Shown: positions 45,672 to 55,365, counted from the stretch's first letter. The stretch is 64,000 bases of DNA from an uncultured Rubrobacteraceae bacterium (GCA_902806095.1 CADCVF010000081.1:62001-126000); one strand, 5' to 3'. The notes: generated by a model not told the origin, from the letters alone. Made by a program: numbers and translations.

Positions 45672-46538
45672 CTGTGTGGTGGCCTTCTGCTTGACAAACC
45701 GCCAGGCATAACGAGTGCCAGGGCGGTCTCCTGGGTTAAACGTCTTCTCGCAACGAAGACCAGGATCGGTCACACCGGAACCCTCGACCCACTGGCCTCG
45801 GGCCTCCTCGTGCTCCTACTCGGACGCGCAACCCGTCTCTCGCGCTACGTGACCAACCTGGACAAGGCATACACGGCAACCGCCCGTTTCGGCGCCGTCT
45901 CCGACACGCTCGACGCTGAAGGCGAGATCATCGATCTCGACGCCCCTCTGCCTTCTGAAGAGGCCATCCGTGACGCGCTACCCACTTTCACAGGCGATCT
46001 CCTCCAGGTTCCACCGATGACCTCAGCCCTCAAACGCGGGGGCGTCCGCCTCTACGACCTGCACCGCCGCGGCATCAGCGTTCAACGGGAGGCCCGTCCT
46101 GTCACGGTGCATAGTCTCGGTCTCGCCGGACTCGACCCCGCCGAACAGACTGCAACGTTCGAGATCTCATGCAGCAGCGGCACCTACGTAAGAACCCTCA
46201 TAAACGACCTCGCCACGTCCCTGGGCTCAGGCGCCTACCTCACCGCCCTGCGCCGCACGAGCGTCGGACACCTCACCGTCAATGACGCCCCTCCCCCACA
46301 AAATCTCTCCCCCGAAACCTTACATAACCACATAATACAATCACTCAAGGTGGTGGCCCATTTGCCTGAAGTGGAAGTTTCTGCGGAGGTAGGCTGCGGC
46401 CTGGTCTGCCACGGCGGGCGTATAGGGAGGTGTCGAGTCGATGGCAGCTACAGGGTGATGTGCGGGGGCGAGATGTTGGCTGTATACAGGGACGACGAGG
46501 GTGGGGGGCGGGCCGAGGTGGTGTTATGCGCGGAGTAG
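45672..46538 (+). CDS. truB: tRNA pseudouridine55 synthase TruB, probable CTG start
   Basis: TruB makes pseudouridine 55 in tRNA. GGLLLDKPPGITSARAVSWV, the catalytic Asp in RIGHTGTLDPLASGLL, VPPMTSALKRGGVRLYDL and SSGTYVRTLINDLA are present. The first canonical in-frame start (GTG 45810) lies after the catalytic motif, so it cannot be the real one. Upstream the frame is open but has no ATG/GTG/TTG. CTG 45672 aligns with the usual M-x-G start and gives 288 residues; ATA 45657, overlapping the nrnA stop, is a less likely option. The gene is C-rich up to about 46330, then G-rich. Confidence 0.9.
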   Translation: MCGGLLLDKPPGITSARAVSWVKRLLATKTRIGHTGTLDPLASGLLVLLLGRATRLSRYVTNLDKAYTATARFGAVSDTLDAEGEIIDLDAPLPSEEAIRDALPTFTGDLLQVPPMTSALKRGGVRLYDLHRRGISVQREARPVTVHSLGLAGLDPAEQTATFEISCSSGTYVRTLINDLATSLGSGAYLTALRRTSVGHLTVNDAPPPQNLSPETLHNHIIQSLKVVAHLPEVEVSAEVGCGLVCHGGRIGRCRVDGSYRVMCGGEMLAVYRDDEGGGRAEVVLCAE

Positions 46539-47422
46539 TCGTAGCCCTCGGGAACTTCGATGGTGTACATCTCGGCCACCAGGAGGTCTTGCTGCGGGCT
46601 GTCGAGGAAGGGCGGTGGAGGGACATGAAGGTAGTTGCTGCCACCTTCCACCCGCATCCACGGACCGTATTGAGGGCTGGTAACCCGCCGAAGCTACTGA
46701 CACCGGTGGCATTGCGGCGTGAAGTCCTACTTCGTTACGGGGCCGATGAGGCGTGGGTGATACCGTTCGACCTCGGGCTATCCAGGAAGAGCCCCGAACA
46801 ATTTGTGCGGGACGTTCTGGTGGGGGAGGTAGGGGCCGAGGTAGTCGTAGTCGGCGCGAACTTTCGTTTCGGGCACAGGGCTGCCGGAGATTTTCAGGAC
46901 CTCCTGCGACTCATGCGGGAGGCAGGGGGGACGGCCGTTGCAGTTCAGGTACGCGGTGCCGGCATGGAGGGTGGGATCAGCTCCACCCGCATACGGGCTC
47001 TGATCTCCGAGGGAGAAGTGACCGAGGCCGCCGGCCTCCTCGGACGCCCCTACGTGCTCAGGGGAGAGGTAGTGGTCGGAGACAAGCGAGGCAGGTCCAT
47101 CGGCTTTCCAACGGCAAACGTGGTGCCTGATGCGGACGCCGTTGTACCGGCCCGCGGAGTCTACGCCGGGTTCGTCCGCTGTGGCGAAGAAGAGTACGCC
47201 GCGTGTACGAACGTCGGCGTGGCTCCGACCTTCGGGCGGGCCGAGATCCGCGTCGAGGCTCATCTCCTCGACTTCGAGGGAGACCTCTACGGGCGCGTGG
47301 TAGACGTCGGCTTCATGAAGCGCATAAGGGAAGAGCGACGCTTCTCGGGCATCGATGAGCTCAAAGGCCAGATCCGGCGCGACGTAGAGGAGGCAAGGCT
47401 TATCACCGATGGTCTCGGGTAG
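46526..47422 (+). CDS. ribF: Bifunctional riboflavin kinase/FAD synthetase
   Basis: A 298-residue enzyme that makes FMN and FAD. The adenylyltransferase half has VVALGNFDGVHLGHQEVL, ATFHPHPRTVL and GGISSTRIRALISEGEV; the kinase half has GDKRGRSIGFPTANV, ARGVYAGFV and NVGVAPTFG. ATG 46526 lies 13 bases inside truB and matches the family N-terminus; the upstream in-frame start at 46430 would add truB-encoded sequence. Confidence 0.96.
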   Translation: MRGVVVALGNFDGVHLGHQEVLLRAVEEGRWRDMKVVAATFHPHPRTVLRAGNPPKLLTPVALRREVLLRYGADEAWVIPFDLGLSRKSPEQFVRDVLVGEVGAEVVVVGANFRFGHRAAGDFQDLLRLMREAGGTAVAVQVRGAGMEGGISSTRIRALISEGEVTEAAGLLGRPYVLRGEVVVGDKRGRSIGFPTANVVPDADAVVPARGVYAGFVRCGEEEYAACTNVGVAPTFGRAEIRVEAHLLDFEGDLYGRVVDVGFMKRIREERRFSGIDELKGQIRRDVEEARLITDGLG

Positions 47423-47588
47423 TCGATGGACCTGGATGGAGAACGTGAGGCGCCGGCCGAGCCGTCGGGGCTCCTCGAGGACGTTTTCGGGTCGAGCATG
47501 ACGTACGATACTAATTGATGCATGTGGTAGCATAAAGGTTCGAACGGGTTAAACGATAGAGAAGTGAACAAAGAGGAGAAAGAAGAAG

Positions 47589-47855
47589 TTGGCTGTAGTT
47601 GAGCACAAAGAAGAGATCATTCAGGAGCACCGGACGCACGAGGGGGACACGGGGTCGCCCGAGGTGCAGGTCGCGGTGCTCACGCGGCGCATAGCGCACC
47701 TCACGGAGCACTTGCGCGAGCACAAACACGACTACCATTCGCGGCGTGGACTGTTGAAGTTGGTCGGCAGGCGCCGCAGGTTACTCAAGTATCTGCAGAA
47801 GAAGGATGTCGAGCGCTACCGGGCGCTCATCGCCAAGCTCGGCCTACGCCGGTAG
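47589..47855 (+). CDS. rpsO: 30S ribosomal protein S15
   Basis: An 88-residue S15: [53 protein letters not shown]. It organises the 16S central domain. TTG 47589 follows AGAGGAGAAAG. The 166 bases upstream may hold an S15-binding autoregulatory leader as in other bacteria; I see no structure I would assert. Confidence 0.98.
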   Translation: MAVVEHKEEIIQEHRTHEGDTGSPEVQVAVLTRRIAHLTEHLREHKHDYHSRRGLLKLVGRRRRLLKYLQKKDVERYRALIAKLGLRR

Positions 47856-47890
47856 TCCGGGTAACAAGAGAAGCAAGAGGAGAAAACAAT

Positions 47891-49948
47891 ATGCGTCTAG
47901 ATATACCAGTAGGTGAGCGCTCGATCGTGCTCGAAACCGGGAGGCTGGCCAAACAAGCCGGTGGCTCGGTGACGGCGAGGCTCGGCGACACCGTGATCCT
48001 TTCCACAGCGACACGTTCGCAGGCCCCGCGCCCCGGCGCGACGTTCCTGCCCTTGAGCGTGGACATCGAGGAGCGCATGCCCGCGGCTGGCAAGATCCCC
48101 GGCGGCTTCATCAAGCGCGAGGGAAGGCCCTCAGAGCGTGCGATCCTGACCTCGCGCCTCACTGACAGGCCTCTCAGGCCGCTGTTCCCGAAGAACTATC
48201 ACTACGAGATACAGGTCGTAGGAACAGTTCTGGTCGCCGACCAGGACACCCCTTATGACACCGTTAGCATGGTCGGGGCTTCTGCGGCGCTCGCCCTCTC
48301 TGACCTGCCATTCGCAGGCCCGATCGGAGCCGTACGCGTCGGACGTTCGCTCGACGGCGAGTTCATCCTGAACCCTACCTACGCCCAGATCGCAGACAGC
48401 GACCTCGACCTCGTTGTTGCGGGCACCAAGGAAGCTATCACCATGGTCGAGGCGGGGGCCAACGAGGTGCCCGAGAACGTCATGGTCGAGGCCCTGCAGC
48501 TCGCCCAGGAGACCATCAAGGCCCAGGCAGAGGCGATCGAGGAGTGGGCCGGCGAGTACGGAAAAGAGAAGCAGCAGATAGAGGAGACGCAGGAGAATCC
48601 TTTTCTCGCGGACTTTCGCGAGCGGTATCTCGGGCGGATGAAGGATGGCATCGTCCAGACCGACCGCAGGGCCAGGCACGACGCGCTCGAGGAGCTGAGC
48701 GAGGAGTTGAAGGAAGGCCGTGACGAGGAGGAGATCCCCCAGATAACGGCCGCCCTATCGACGCTCGAGAAGGAGGCTTTCCGCGAGCTCTACCTCAAGG
48801 ATCGCAAGCGTACGGACCTGCGGGGGCTCGACGAGATAAGACCGACTTCAGCCGAGGTGCAGGCGCTCCCGCGGGTACACGGCACGGGACTCTTTACCAG
48901 GGGCGAGACGCAGGTCTTGAGTTCTTTGGCCCTGGCCGACCTCGGGCTCGCCCAAAGGCTCGACACCATCGAGCCGCAGACGGGCAAGCGCTACATGCAC
49001 CACTACAACTTCCCGCCCTACTCCACGGGCGAGACCGGCCGCCTTGGAAGTCCGCGGCGGCGTGAGATCGGGCACGGAGCACTGGCCGAGCGGGCCCTGG
49101 TTCCCGTCATTCCGTCCGAGGATGAGTTCCCCTATGCTCTACGCATAATATCTGAGGTACTCGAGTCGAACGGCTCCTCCTCGATGGCGAGCGTCTGCGG
49201 CTCGACGCTGGCGCTCATGGACGGCGGCGTGCCGATCAAGGCCCCCGTCGCCGGAGTTGCGATGGGGCTCGTCAAGGAGGGCGACGACTATGTCATCCTC
49301 AGTGACATACAGGGCCTCGAGGACCACATGGGCGACATGGATTTCAAGGTCGCTGGCACGGCCGACGGCATAACGGCGCTCCAGATGGACATGAAGATCA
49401 CCGGTGTTTCGGCCCAGCTCTTGCAGGAGGCGCTGGAGCAGGCGAAAGCCGGGCGTCTAGAGATACTCGAGATCCTGCGCGGCGCCATAGCAGAGCCGAG
49501 GGCCGAGGTCTCCGACTATGCCCCGAGGGTCGAGGTCCTAAAGATCCCGAAGGACAAGATCGGGATGCTCATAGGGCCCGGTGGGAAGACCATCAACGCG
49601 CTGCAGGAGCAGTTCGGCGTGAACATCTCCGTCGAGGATGACGGGACGGTCTTCGTGGCCGGTGAAGGGAGCATCTCCAGGGATGCTGCCTCCGCGATAA
49701 ACGGGATGATGAAGGATGTCGAGGCAGGTGAGATCTACACCGGCAAGGTCGTGAAGACCACTAACTTCGGGGCCTTCGTCGAGCTCACGCCGGGCCGCGA
49801 CGGGCTCGTGCACATCTCACGTCTCGCGCCAGGAAGGCAGAGGGTCGAGAGGGTCGAGGATGTCGTGAGCGAGGGCGACCGCATCAAGGTGCGTGTCCTC
49901 GAGATCGACAAGCAGAACCGCATCAGCCTCGAGAAGTTGGAGGGCTAG
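47891..49948 (+). CDS. pnp: Polyribonucleotide nucleotidyltransferase
   Basis: A 685-residue PNPase, a 3'-5' phosphorolytic exoribonuclease. First RNase PH domain (ETGRLAKQAGGSVTARLGDTVIL; PGGFIKREGRPSE), helical domain, second PH domain (GTGLFTRGETQVLSSLALAD; MASVCGSTLALMDGGVPIK), KH domain (DKIGMLIGPGGKTINALQEQ) and S1 domain (YTGKVVKTTNFGAFVELTPGRDGLVHIS). AGAGGAGAAAACA precedes the ATG. RNase J, RNase Y and RNase III also lie in this window. Confidence 0.97.
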   Translation: MRLDIPVGERSIVLETGRLAKQAGGSVTARLGDTVILSTATRSQAPRPGATFLPLSVDIEERMPAAGKIPGGFIKREGRPSERAILTSRLTDRPLRPLFPKNYHYEIQVVGTVLVADQDTPYDTVSMVGASAALALSDLPFAGPIGAVRVGRSLDGEFILNPTYAQIADSDLDLVVAGTKEAITMVEAGANEVPENVMVEALQLAQETIKAQAEAIEEWAGEYGKEKQQIEETQENPFLADFRERYLGRMKDGIVQTDRRARHDALEELSEELKEGRDEEEIPQITAALSTLEKEAFRELYLKDRKRTDLRGLDEIRPTSAEVQALPRVHGTGLFTRGETQVLSSLALADLGLAQRLDTIEPQTGKRYMHHYNFPPYSTGETGRLGSPRRREIGHGALAERALVPVIPSEDEFPYALRIISEVLESNGSSSMASVCGSTLALMDGGVPIKAPVAGVAMGLVKEGDDYVILSDIQGLEDHMGDMDFKVAGTADGITALQMDMKITGVSAQLLQEALEQAKAGRLEILEILRGAIAEPRAEVSDYAPRVEVLKIPKDKIGMLIGPGGKTINALQEQFGVNISVEDDGTVFVAGEGSISRDAASAINGMMKDVEAGEIYTGKVVKTTNFGAFVELTPGRDGLVHISRLAPGRQRVERVEDVVSEGDRIKVRVLEIDKQNRISLEKLEG

Positions 49949-51210
49949 TGGCCGACCCGAACGTAAGGCGGAAGGATCTTCCAGGGGGCCTCAGAGTCTT
50001 CTCCGAGCCACTCGCCGAGGCGACGAGCGTCGCACTTGGGCTCTGGATCCGGGCCGGATCGCGCGACGAGAGGGACGAGGTCGCCGGTATCAGCCATCTG
50101 ATGGAGCACATGCTCTTCAAGGGGACCCCTGACATGGACGCCCTCGGCATCGCCCAGGCCTTCGAGGGCATCGGAGCCCAGGAGAACGCGGCGACCGGCG
50201 AGGAGTACACCCTGCTCTACGCCCGCTTTCTGCCCGAGCACCTCGGGCGCGCCCTCGACATCATGAGCGACATGGTCCTCAGGCCGACGCTCGTTGACCT
50301 CGAGCGGGAGCGGGAGGTCATCGTCGAGGAGATCAAGATGTACGAGGACAGGCCAGACCAGCTCGCCGACGAGTACCTATCTTCTTTGATCTTCCACGAG
50401 GACCCACTCGGTCGCCCGATTATCGGGTCGGCCGAGACCGTCCGCGGGGTCGACCACGATACCCTCGAGGACTTCCACAGCCGCACCTACACGGCCCCCA
50501 ATGTCTTCGTCGTCGCCGCCGGCAAGCTCGACCCCGACGACGTAGAGCGGATAGTCGAGGAGAAGCTCTCTGGACTGCCCGAAGGAGAGCCGTTCGTGCG
50601 GGAGGCGAGCCCGACCCCGCCCGAGAGTCGCTTTTTCTTCAAGTTCAAGGAGACGGAGCAGTACCACGTCTCGATGGGCTCTCTCGGTATCCCCGCGAAG
50701 AGCGAAGACCGTTACGCGATGGCCGCGCTGAACAACGTCTTGGGCGGCGGCATGAGCAGTCGACTCTTTCAGGAGGTGCGCGAGAAGCGCGGGCTCGCAT
50801 ACGCCGTGTACTCCTACCACCAGGGATACTCGGACGCAGGCGCGATCAAGACTTACGTCGGCTCGACCACGGGCAACGTGGAGGAGGCGGTCGGGGTGAT
50901 CGTCGAGCAACTCGGAAAGGTCATGGAGGAGGAGGTCGAGGAAGAAGAGCTCGAGCGTACCAAGCAGCAGCTCAAGAGCTCGACGCTCCTCGCCCTCGAG
51001 AGCACCTCGGCGAGGATGAATCGCGTAGGCCGCAGCGTCATAACCGGGGCTGAGCTCTTGACGCCGGAGGAGATCTCCGCCCGCATCGAGGCCGTGGCCC
51101 CGGAGGACATCGCACGCCTCGCCAGAGAGCACCTTAGAACAGAGAAGATGTACCTCTCCGCCGTCGGGCCGAAGGAGCTCGATCTGGGCAGGTACCTGAA
51201 CGGAAGCTAG
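49948..51210 (+). CDS. M16 family zinc peptidase (processing peptidase-like)
   Basis: A 420-residue M16B peptidase. The inverted zinc motif ISHLMEHMLFKGT (HxxEH) is near residue 49-53 and the third ligand lies in VIVEEIKMYEDRPDQ. The C-terminal half has LGGGMSSRLFQEVREKRGLAYAVYS. Homologues follow pnp in Gram-positives; substrates are unknown. GTG overlaps the pnp stop by one base. Confidence 0.93.
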   Translation: MADPNVRRKDLPGGLRVFSEPLAEATSVALGLWIRAGSRDERDEVAGISHLMEHMLFKGTPDMDALGIAQAFEGIGAQENAATGEEYTLLYARFLPEHLGRALDIMSDMVLRPTLVDLEREREVIVEEIKMYEDRPDQLADEYLSSLIFHEDPLGRPIIGSAETVRGVDHDTLEDFHSRTYTAPNVFVVAAGKLDPDDVERIVEEKLSGLPEGEPFVREASPTPPESRFFFKFKETEQYHVSMGSLGIPAKSEDRYAMAALNNVLGGGMSSRLFQEVREKRGLAYAVYSYHQGYSDAGAIKTYVGSTTGNVEEAVGVIVEQLGKVMEEEVEEEELERTKQQLKSSTLLALESTSARMNRVGRSVITGAELLTPEEISARIEAVAPEDIARLAREHLRTEKMYLSAVGPKELDLGRYLNGS

Positions 51211-51216
51211 TTATTA

Positions 51217-51265
51217 GCATGTCAGCATTTCAGCACGGCGCTTCGCGCCTTGTCAGCATTTCAGC
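51217..51265 (+). repeat. Dispersed repeat, family A, copy 2
   Basis: GCATGTCAGCATTTCAGCAC, a GGCGCTTCGCGCC hairpin, then TTGTCAGCATTTCAGC. Starts 7 bases after the M16 peptidase stop. Direct sub-repeats TGTCAGCATTTCAGC occur twice within the unit. Confidence 0.75.
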
Positions 51266-51270
51266 AAGAA

Positions 51271-51328
51271 GCTGAAGTGCTGACAAGCGAAGGCCGCAAG
51301 GCCCGAGCGTGCTGAGATACTGACATGC
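51271..51328 (-). repeat. Dispersed repeat, family A, copy 3 (inverted)
   Basis: The reverse orientation of the unit, 5 bases after copy 2, so the pair can fold into a long hairpin. Closest to the copy at 88-141 (shared TGCTGACAAGCGAAGGCCGC). The ATG at 51325 that would start the RNase J frame is part of this repeat. Confidence 0.75.
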
Positions 51329-51351
51329 TTTCCGACCGAAGGGAGGAAATA

Positions 51352-53013
51352 CTGTTAGACAATCAGACCTTGCAGGTCGTTCCCCTCGGGGGGCTGGGTG
51401 AGATCGGCAAAAACATGACGGCCGTGCGCCAGAGCAGTGGGATAATCCTGGTCGACGCTGGTATGTCGTTTCCTGACGAGGAGATGCCTGGGATCGACCT
51501 TGTCCTCCCTGACTTCACCTACCTGCGGGAACACGCTGGCGAGCTGAAGGGCATAGTGCTCACGCACGGTCACGAGGACCATGTTGGTGCGCTACCTTAT
51601 CTCTTGCGCGAGTTCAACGTGCCTGTCTACGCCACCAAGCTCACCCTCGGGCTCGTGCGCAGCAAGCTGCAGGAGTTTGGGATCAAGAGGGGGGATCTGC
51701 GCGAGATAAAGGCGGGCGGCACACAGAACCTCGGGGGTTTCGGTCTCGAGTTCATCAACGTCAACCACTCCATCCCCGACGCCGTTGCCGTGGCGATCCG
51801 CACCAACGCGGGCCTGATCGTCTTCTCCGGTGATTACAAGGTGGACCTGACGCCGATCGAGGGCGGGCCGATAGATCTTGGGAGATTGGCCGAGCTGGGC
51901 AAGGAGGGGGTTCTCGCCTACTTCGGTGACTCTACCAACTCGGAGAGACCCGGCTACGTGCCCTCCGAGAAGACCGTCGCGACGACTTTCCAGGACGTCT
52001 TCGAGAAGGCGCAGGGCCGGATCATCGTGGCCTCCTTCGCCTCCCACATCCACCGCGTCAGCCAGGTCGTCGAAGCGGCCAAGGCGCACAACCGACTCGT
52101 CGGCGTGGCAGGACGTTCCATGATCCGCAACGTCCAGATCGCGCTGGAGCTAGGCTACCTGGACCTCCCGTCCTCGATGCTCGTCGAGCAGAGGGACATC
52201 AATAAGGTTCCAGACTCAGACATCGCCGTTCTGATGACCGGCTCCCAGGGCGAGCCGCTCGCCGCCTTGAGCCGGGTGGCGAACGGTACCCACCGCACCA
52301 TAGAGGCCGGCCCAGGCGACACGGTCGTGATAGCCGCCCACCCCATCCCAGGCAACGAGCGCGGCGTCTCGCGCACCATCAACAACCTGATGAAGCGTGG
52401 CGCTGAGGTCTACTACAGTCCCCTGCGAAACGTGCACGTCTCGGGTCACGCGGCCCAGGAGGAGCAGAAACTGATACTCGCGCTCCTCAAGCCCAAATTC
52501 CTCGTGCCCGTGCACGGCGAGTTCAGGATGCTCAGGCACCACGCCAACACCGCGATCAGCGTCGGCATCCCCGAAGAGAACATCTTTATCCTGGAGAATG
52601 GCGCCTGCCTGGAGTTCGACAACGGCGAGGCGCGCATGGCCGAGAACGTCGCCGCAGGAATGTTCCTCGTTGACGCCGGTGCCATCGCCGAGAGCTCCGA
52701 CGGTGTAATGCGCGAGCGCCAGCAACTCTCGGAGGACGGCATGTTTATCGTCGTCGCCCGCATCAACGCCCAGAACGGACAGCTCTTGGGACCCCCCGAT
52801 GTGATCTCGCGCGGCTTCGTCGACCAGCAGGCCGCAAACGGCCTGGTCGACGAGTCGATGGCCGTGGTTACGGGTACTCTGGAGCGGACGGCCAGGCGCC
52901 AGGTAACGGACTGGGGCGAGCTCAAGAAGGCAATCCGTAAAGACCTCTCCAGCTTTCTCTCCGAGCGGACAGGTAAACGCCCGATCATCCTGCCGCTAAT
53001 AGTTGAGGTATAG
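51352..53013 (+). CDS. rnj: Ribonuclease J, probable CTG start
   Basis: A metallo-beta-lactamase/beta-CASP RNase. VVPLGGLGEIGKNMTAV, LVDAGMSFPDEEMPGIDLVLPD, the metal motif LTHGHEDHVGALPYLL, FGDSTNSERPGYVPSE, and the C-terminal ALLKPKFLVPVHGEFRML are diagnostic. It has 5' exo- and endonuclease roles in mRNA turnover. ATG 51325 in frame lies inside repeat A with no ribosome site. CTG 51352 stands 5 bases after GGGAGG and gives the natural start LDNQTLQVVPLGG (553 residues). Confidence 0.94.
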   Translation: MLDNQTLQVVPLGGLGEIGKNMTAVRQSSGIILVDAGMSFPDEEMPGIDLVLPDFTYLREHAGELKGIVLTHGHEDHVGALPYLLREFNVPVYATKLTLGLVRSKLQEFGIKRGDLREIKAGGTQNLGGFGLEFINVNHSIPDAVAVAIRTNAGLIVFSGDYKVDLTPIEGGPIDLGRLAELGKEGVLAYFGDSTNSERPGYVPSEKTVATTFQDVFEKAQGRIIVASFASHIHRVSQVVEAAKAHNRLVGVAGRSMIRNVQIALELGYLDLPSSMLVEQRDINKVPDSDIAVLMTGSQGEPLAALSRVANGTHRTIEAGPGDTVVIAAHPIPGNERGVSRTINNLMKRGAEVYYSPLRNVHVSGHAAQEEQKLILALLKPKFLVPVHGEFRMLRHHANTAISVGIPEENIFILENGACLEFDNGEARMAENVAAGMFLVDAGAIAESSDGVMRERQQLSEDGMFIVVARINAQNGQLLGPPDVISRGFVDQQAANGLVDESMAVVTGTLERTARRQVTDWGELKKAIRKDLSSFLSERTGKRPIILPLIVEV

Positions 53014-53078
53014 ATCTAACCCTGTACCACACCTTGCGGTTGACGGTGGACTAGAGGCTTATGGGCTAGACTTAGGGC

Positions 53079-55340
53079 GTGGCTAAGAGTAGGCGTGCGC
53101 CGAAGAAGGGTACGAAGAAGGTCTCCTCTGGCGGGGGCAAGACGACGCGCAAGGGCGTCTCGCCCCTAACCCGGGTAGGGAAGGGCCTCACCGAGGCTGT
53201 GACGAGGGAGGCCATCGGGGCATTCCTTCTCGCCCTGGGCCTGTTTTTGAGCGCTGCGTTCGTGAGTGGACGCGGCGCATTCCTTGGGGATGCTGGAACC
53301 TTTGTGACGGCACAACTGCTTGGGAGGGTTGGCCCCGCGATCGCCCCGCTCGTGGCGGTGGCCGGTGTGCTCCTCTTGCTTGGCCGCCAGGCCGGCCGGT
53401 TTGTCGCCGGCGCCGTTCTGTTGCTACTTGCGGGTGCGGCCACCTTCGCTGCTACCTTGCCCCAGAGGCTGCTCTTCACCGCCGGGCATTATCCCGAGGC
53501 CGGGGGCCTTCTGGGCAGTGGATTCTACGAGGGGGTGCATTGGGCCGCCGGGGCCATCGGGGCCGCGCTTGCGATCGGACTGCTGTTCGCACTTGGCCTG
53601 TCCCTGCTCACCGGCGTGAGCTTTGCTTCGGCCTTCGCTGCACTCAAGAGCGTCGGCGAGAAGGCCGTAGGATCGGCCCAAGGGCTGCAGGAGAGGAGAG
53701 CGAAGCGGCCGGAATCGAAGCCGAAGCGAGAATCGAAGCCGAAGCGAAGCGGTACCGTGGACAGCGCTGACTCGGGTGTGCGGGGGAAGGCACCGGTTGA
53801 AGAAGGGGGGATGGAGAGCGCGCCGACCAGAGAGTTCGAAGTCATCTTGCCGGAGCGCGGGCCTGCCCAGGAGGCCTTTAGCGCAGAGAGGGAGCTCGCG
53901 CCCGGCGAGTACACACCGCCGCCTTTCTCCATGTTGAGCCTCGGGAGTGGGGATCCCGAGCACGACGCCGAGGGTACCAGCCAGAGGCTCACCCTGGCGC
54001 TCTCCGATCTCGGGGTCGAGGCCCACGTGGTGCGCGCCGTGGTCGGCCCTCGGGTTACCCGCTACGAGCTTCGTCTCGGGAGCGGGGTCAAGGTGGGGAA
54101 GGTCAGGAATTTGCAGCAAGACATCGCCTATGCCCTCGCCGCGACCGAGGTCAGGATACTCGCCCCGATCCCTGGCAAGAGCGCGGTTGGGGTCGAAGTG
54201 CCCAATACCAGGCCGGCGAAGGTGACGCTCGGGGACGTGTTCCAGGCCTATCCCGACGCCAACGACTGGACCCTTCCTGTAGGACTGGGCAAGGATATCT
54301 CCGGGCGGGCCGTTTTCTTCGACCTCTCCGAGATGCCGCACCTGCTCGTCGCGGGTACCACGGGCAGCGGCAAGAGCGTAATGCTCAACGGGCTTTTGAC
54401 CTCGCTGCTGCTTACCACCGATCCGAGGCAGGTCAAGATGGTCCTTATAGACCCCAAGAGGGTCGAGCTCTCCCAGTTCGGGCGGGTGCCGCACCTCATA
54501 ACGCCGGTCGTAACCGACGTCAAGAAGGCTGCAAACGCGCTGGCGTGGGCCGTTGCCGAGATGGAGCGCCGGTACGAGGTGCTCGAGAAGATCGGGGTCA
54601 GGTCAGTCGAGGGATACAACGACAAGGCCGAGACCCAGATGCCCTACGTGGTCGTCGTCATAGACGAGCTCGCCGACCTCATGATGCAGGCCGGTGCCAA
54701 GGTAGAGGACGCCATCATCAGGCTCGCCCAGAAGGCGCGCGCTGTGGGCATCCACCTGGTAGTCGCTACCCAGAGACCCAGCGTGGACGTAATAACGGGC
54801 ATGATCAAAGCGAACGTCCCTAGCCGCATAGCCTTCGCCGTCTCGAGCCAGGTCGACAGCCGTGTGATCCTGGACACCCCCGGCGCAGAGGCCCTGCTCG
54901 GGATGGGAGACATGCTCTACAAGCCTGTCTCGGCGGCGAGGCCATCGCGTGTCCAGGGCGCTTTCATCTCAGAAGCGGAGGTCGGCAGGGTGGTCTCGGC
55001 CACGGTCGATGCGGCCTCGGGGCGCGCGGAGGCGCGCTTTGTGGAAGAGGTAACGGAACCTAGAAGTGTCAAGCAGGAGAACGAGGAGCCGGACGACGAC
55101 CTACTTCCCGAGGCGGCGAGCTTCGTCGTCTCCACGCAGCAGGCCTCCGTAAGCGCGGTGCAGCGCCGATTCAGGGTAGGCTACTCTCGGGCCGGCAGGA
55201 TTATCGATGCGCTTGAGCGTAAGGGCATCGTCGGCCCCTACGAAGGCTCCAAGAGCCGCGCCGTGGTTGCTTCTACGATGGACCTCGAGTCCATGTTCTC
55301 AGGCGACGAAGGGAGGGCCGAACGGGCCGAGGATTGGTAG
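53079..55340 (+). CDS. ftsK: DNA translocase FtsK/SpoIIIE
   Basis: A 753-residue motor that clears chromosome ends from the division septum. A basic start is followed by about four membrane helices (residues 45-190), a short charged linker with a tandem 18-base repeat encoding ESKPKR twice (about 211-224), then the motor with Walker A GTTGSGKSVMLNGLL near 428, VVVIDELADLMM, and RIAFAVSSQVDSRVILD. The C-terminal gamma winged helix (VSAVQRRFRVGYSRAGRIIDALE) reads polar DNA motifs. GTG start; no clear promoter in the 65-base gap. Confidence 0.96.
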   Translation: MAKSRRAPKKGTKKVSSGGGKTTRKGVSPLTRVGKGLTEAVTREAIGAFLLALGLFLSAAFVSGRGAFLGDAGTFVTAQLLGRVGPAIAPLVAVAGVLLLLGRQAGRFVAGAVLLLLAGAATFAATLPQRLLFTAGHYPEAGGLLGSGFYEGVHWAAGAIGAALAIGLLFALGLSLLTGVSFASAFAALKSVGEKAVGSAQGLQERRAKRPESKPKRESKPKRSGTVDSADSGVRGKAPVEEGGMESAPTREFEVILPERGPAQEAFSAERELAPGEYTPPPFSMLSLGSGDPEHDAEGTSQRLTLALSDLGVEAHVVRAVVGPRVTRYELRLGSGVKVGKVRNLQQDIAYALAATEVRILAPIPGKSAVGVEVPNTRPAKVTLGDVFQAYPDANDWTLPVGLGKDISGRAVFFDLSEMPHLLVAGTTGSGKSVMLNGLLTSLLLTTDPRQVKMVLIDPKRVELSQFGRVPHLITPVVTDVKKAANALAWAVAEMERRYEVLEKIGVRSVEGYNDKAETQMPYVVVVIDELADLMMQAGAKVEDAIIRLAQKARAVGIHLVVATQRPSVDVITGMIKANVPSRIAFAVSSQVDSRVILDTPGAEALLGMGDMLYKPVSAARPSRVQGAFISEAEVGRVVSATVDAASGRAEARFVEEVTEPRSVKQENEEPDDDLLPEAASFVVSTQQASVSAVQRRFRVGYSRAGRIIDALERKGIVGPYEGSKSRAVVASTMDLESMFSGDEGRAERAEDW

Positions 55341-55365
55341 CTTTTGTGATAGGCTCTAAGGCGCG

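Noticed and set aside
47534-47560. GGTTCGAAC as a tRNA T-loop
   Set aside because: No matching acceptor, D or anticodon arms around it.
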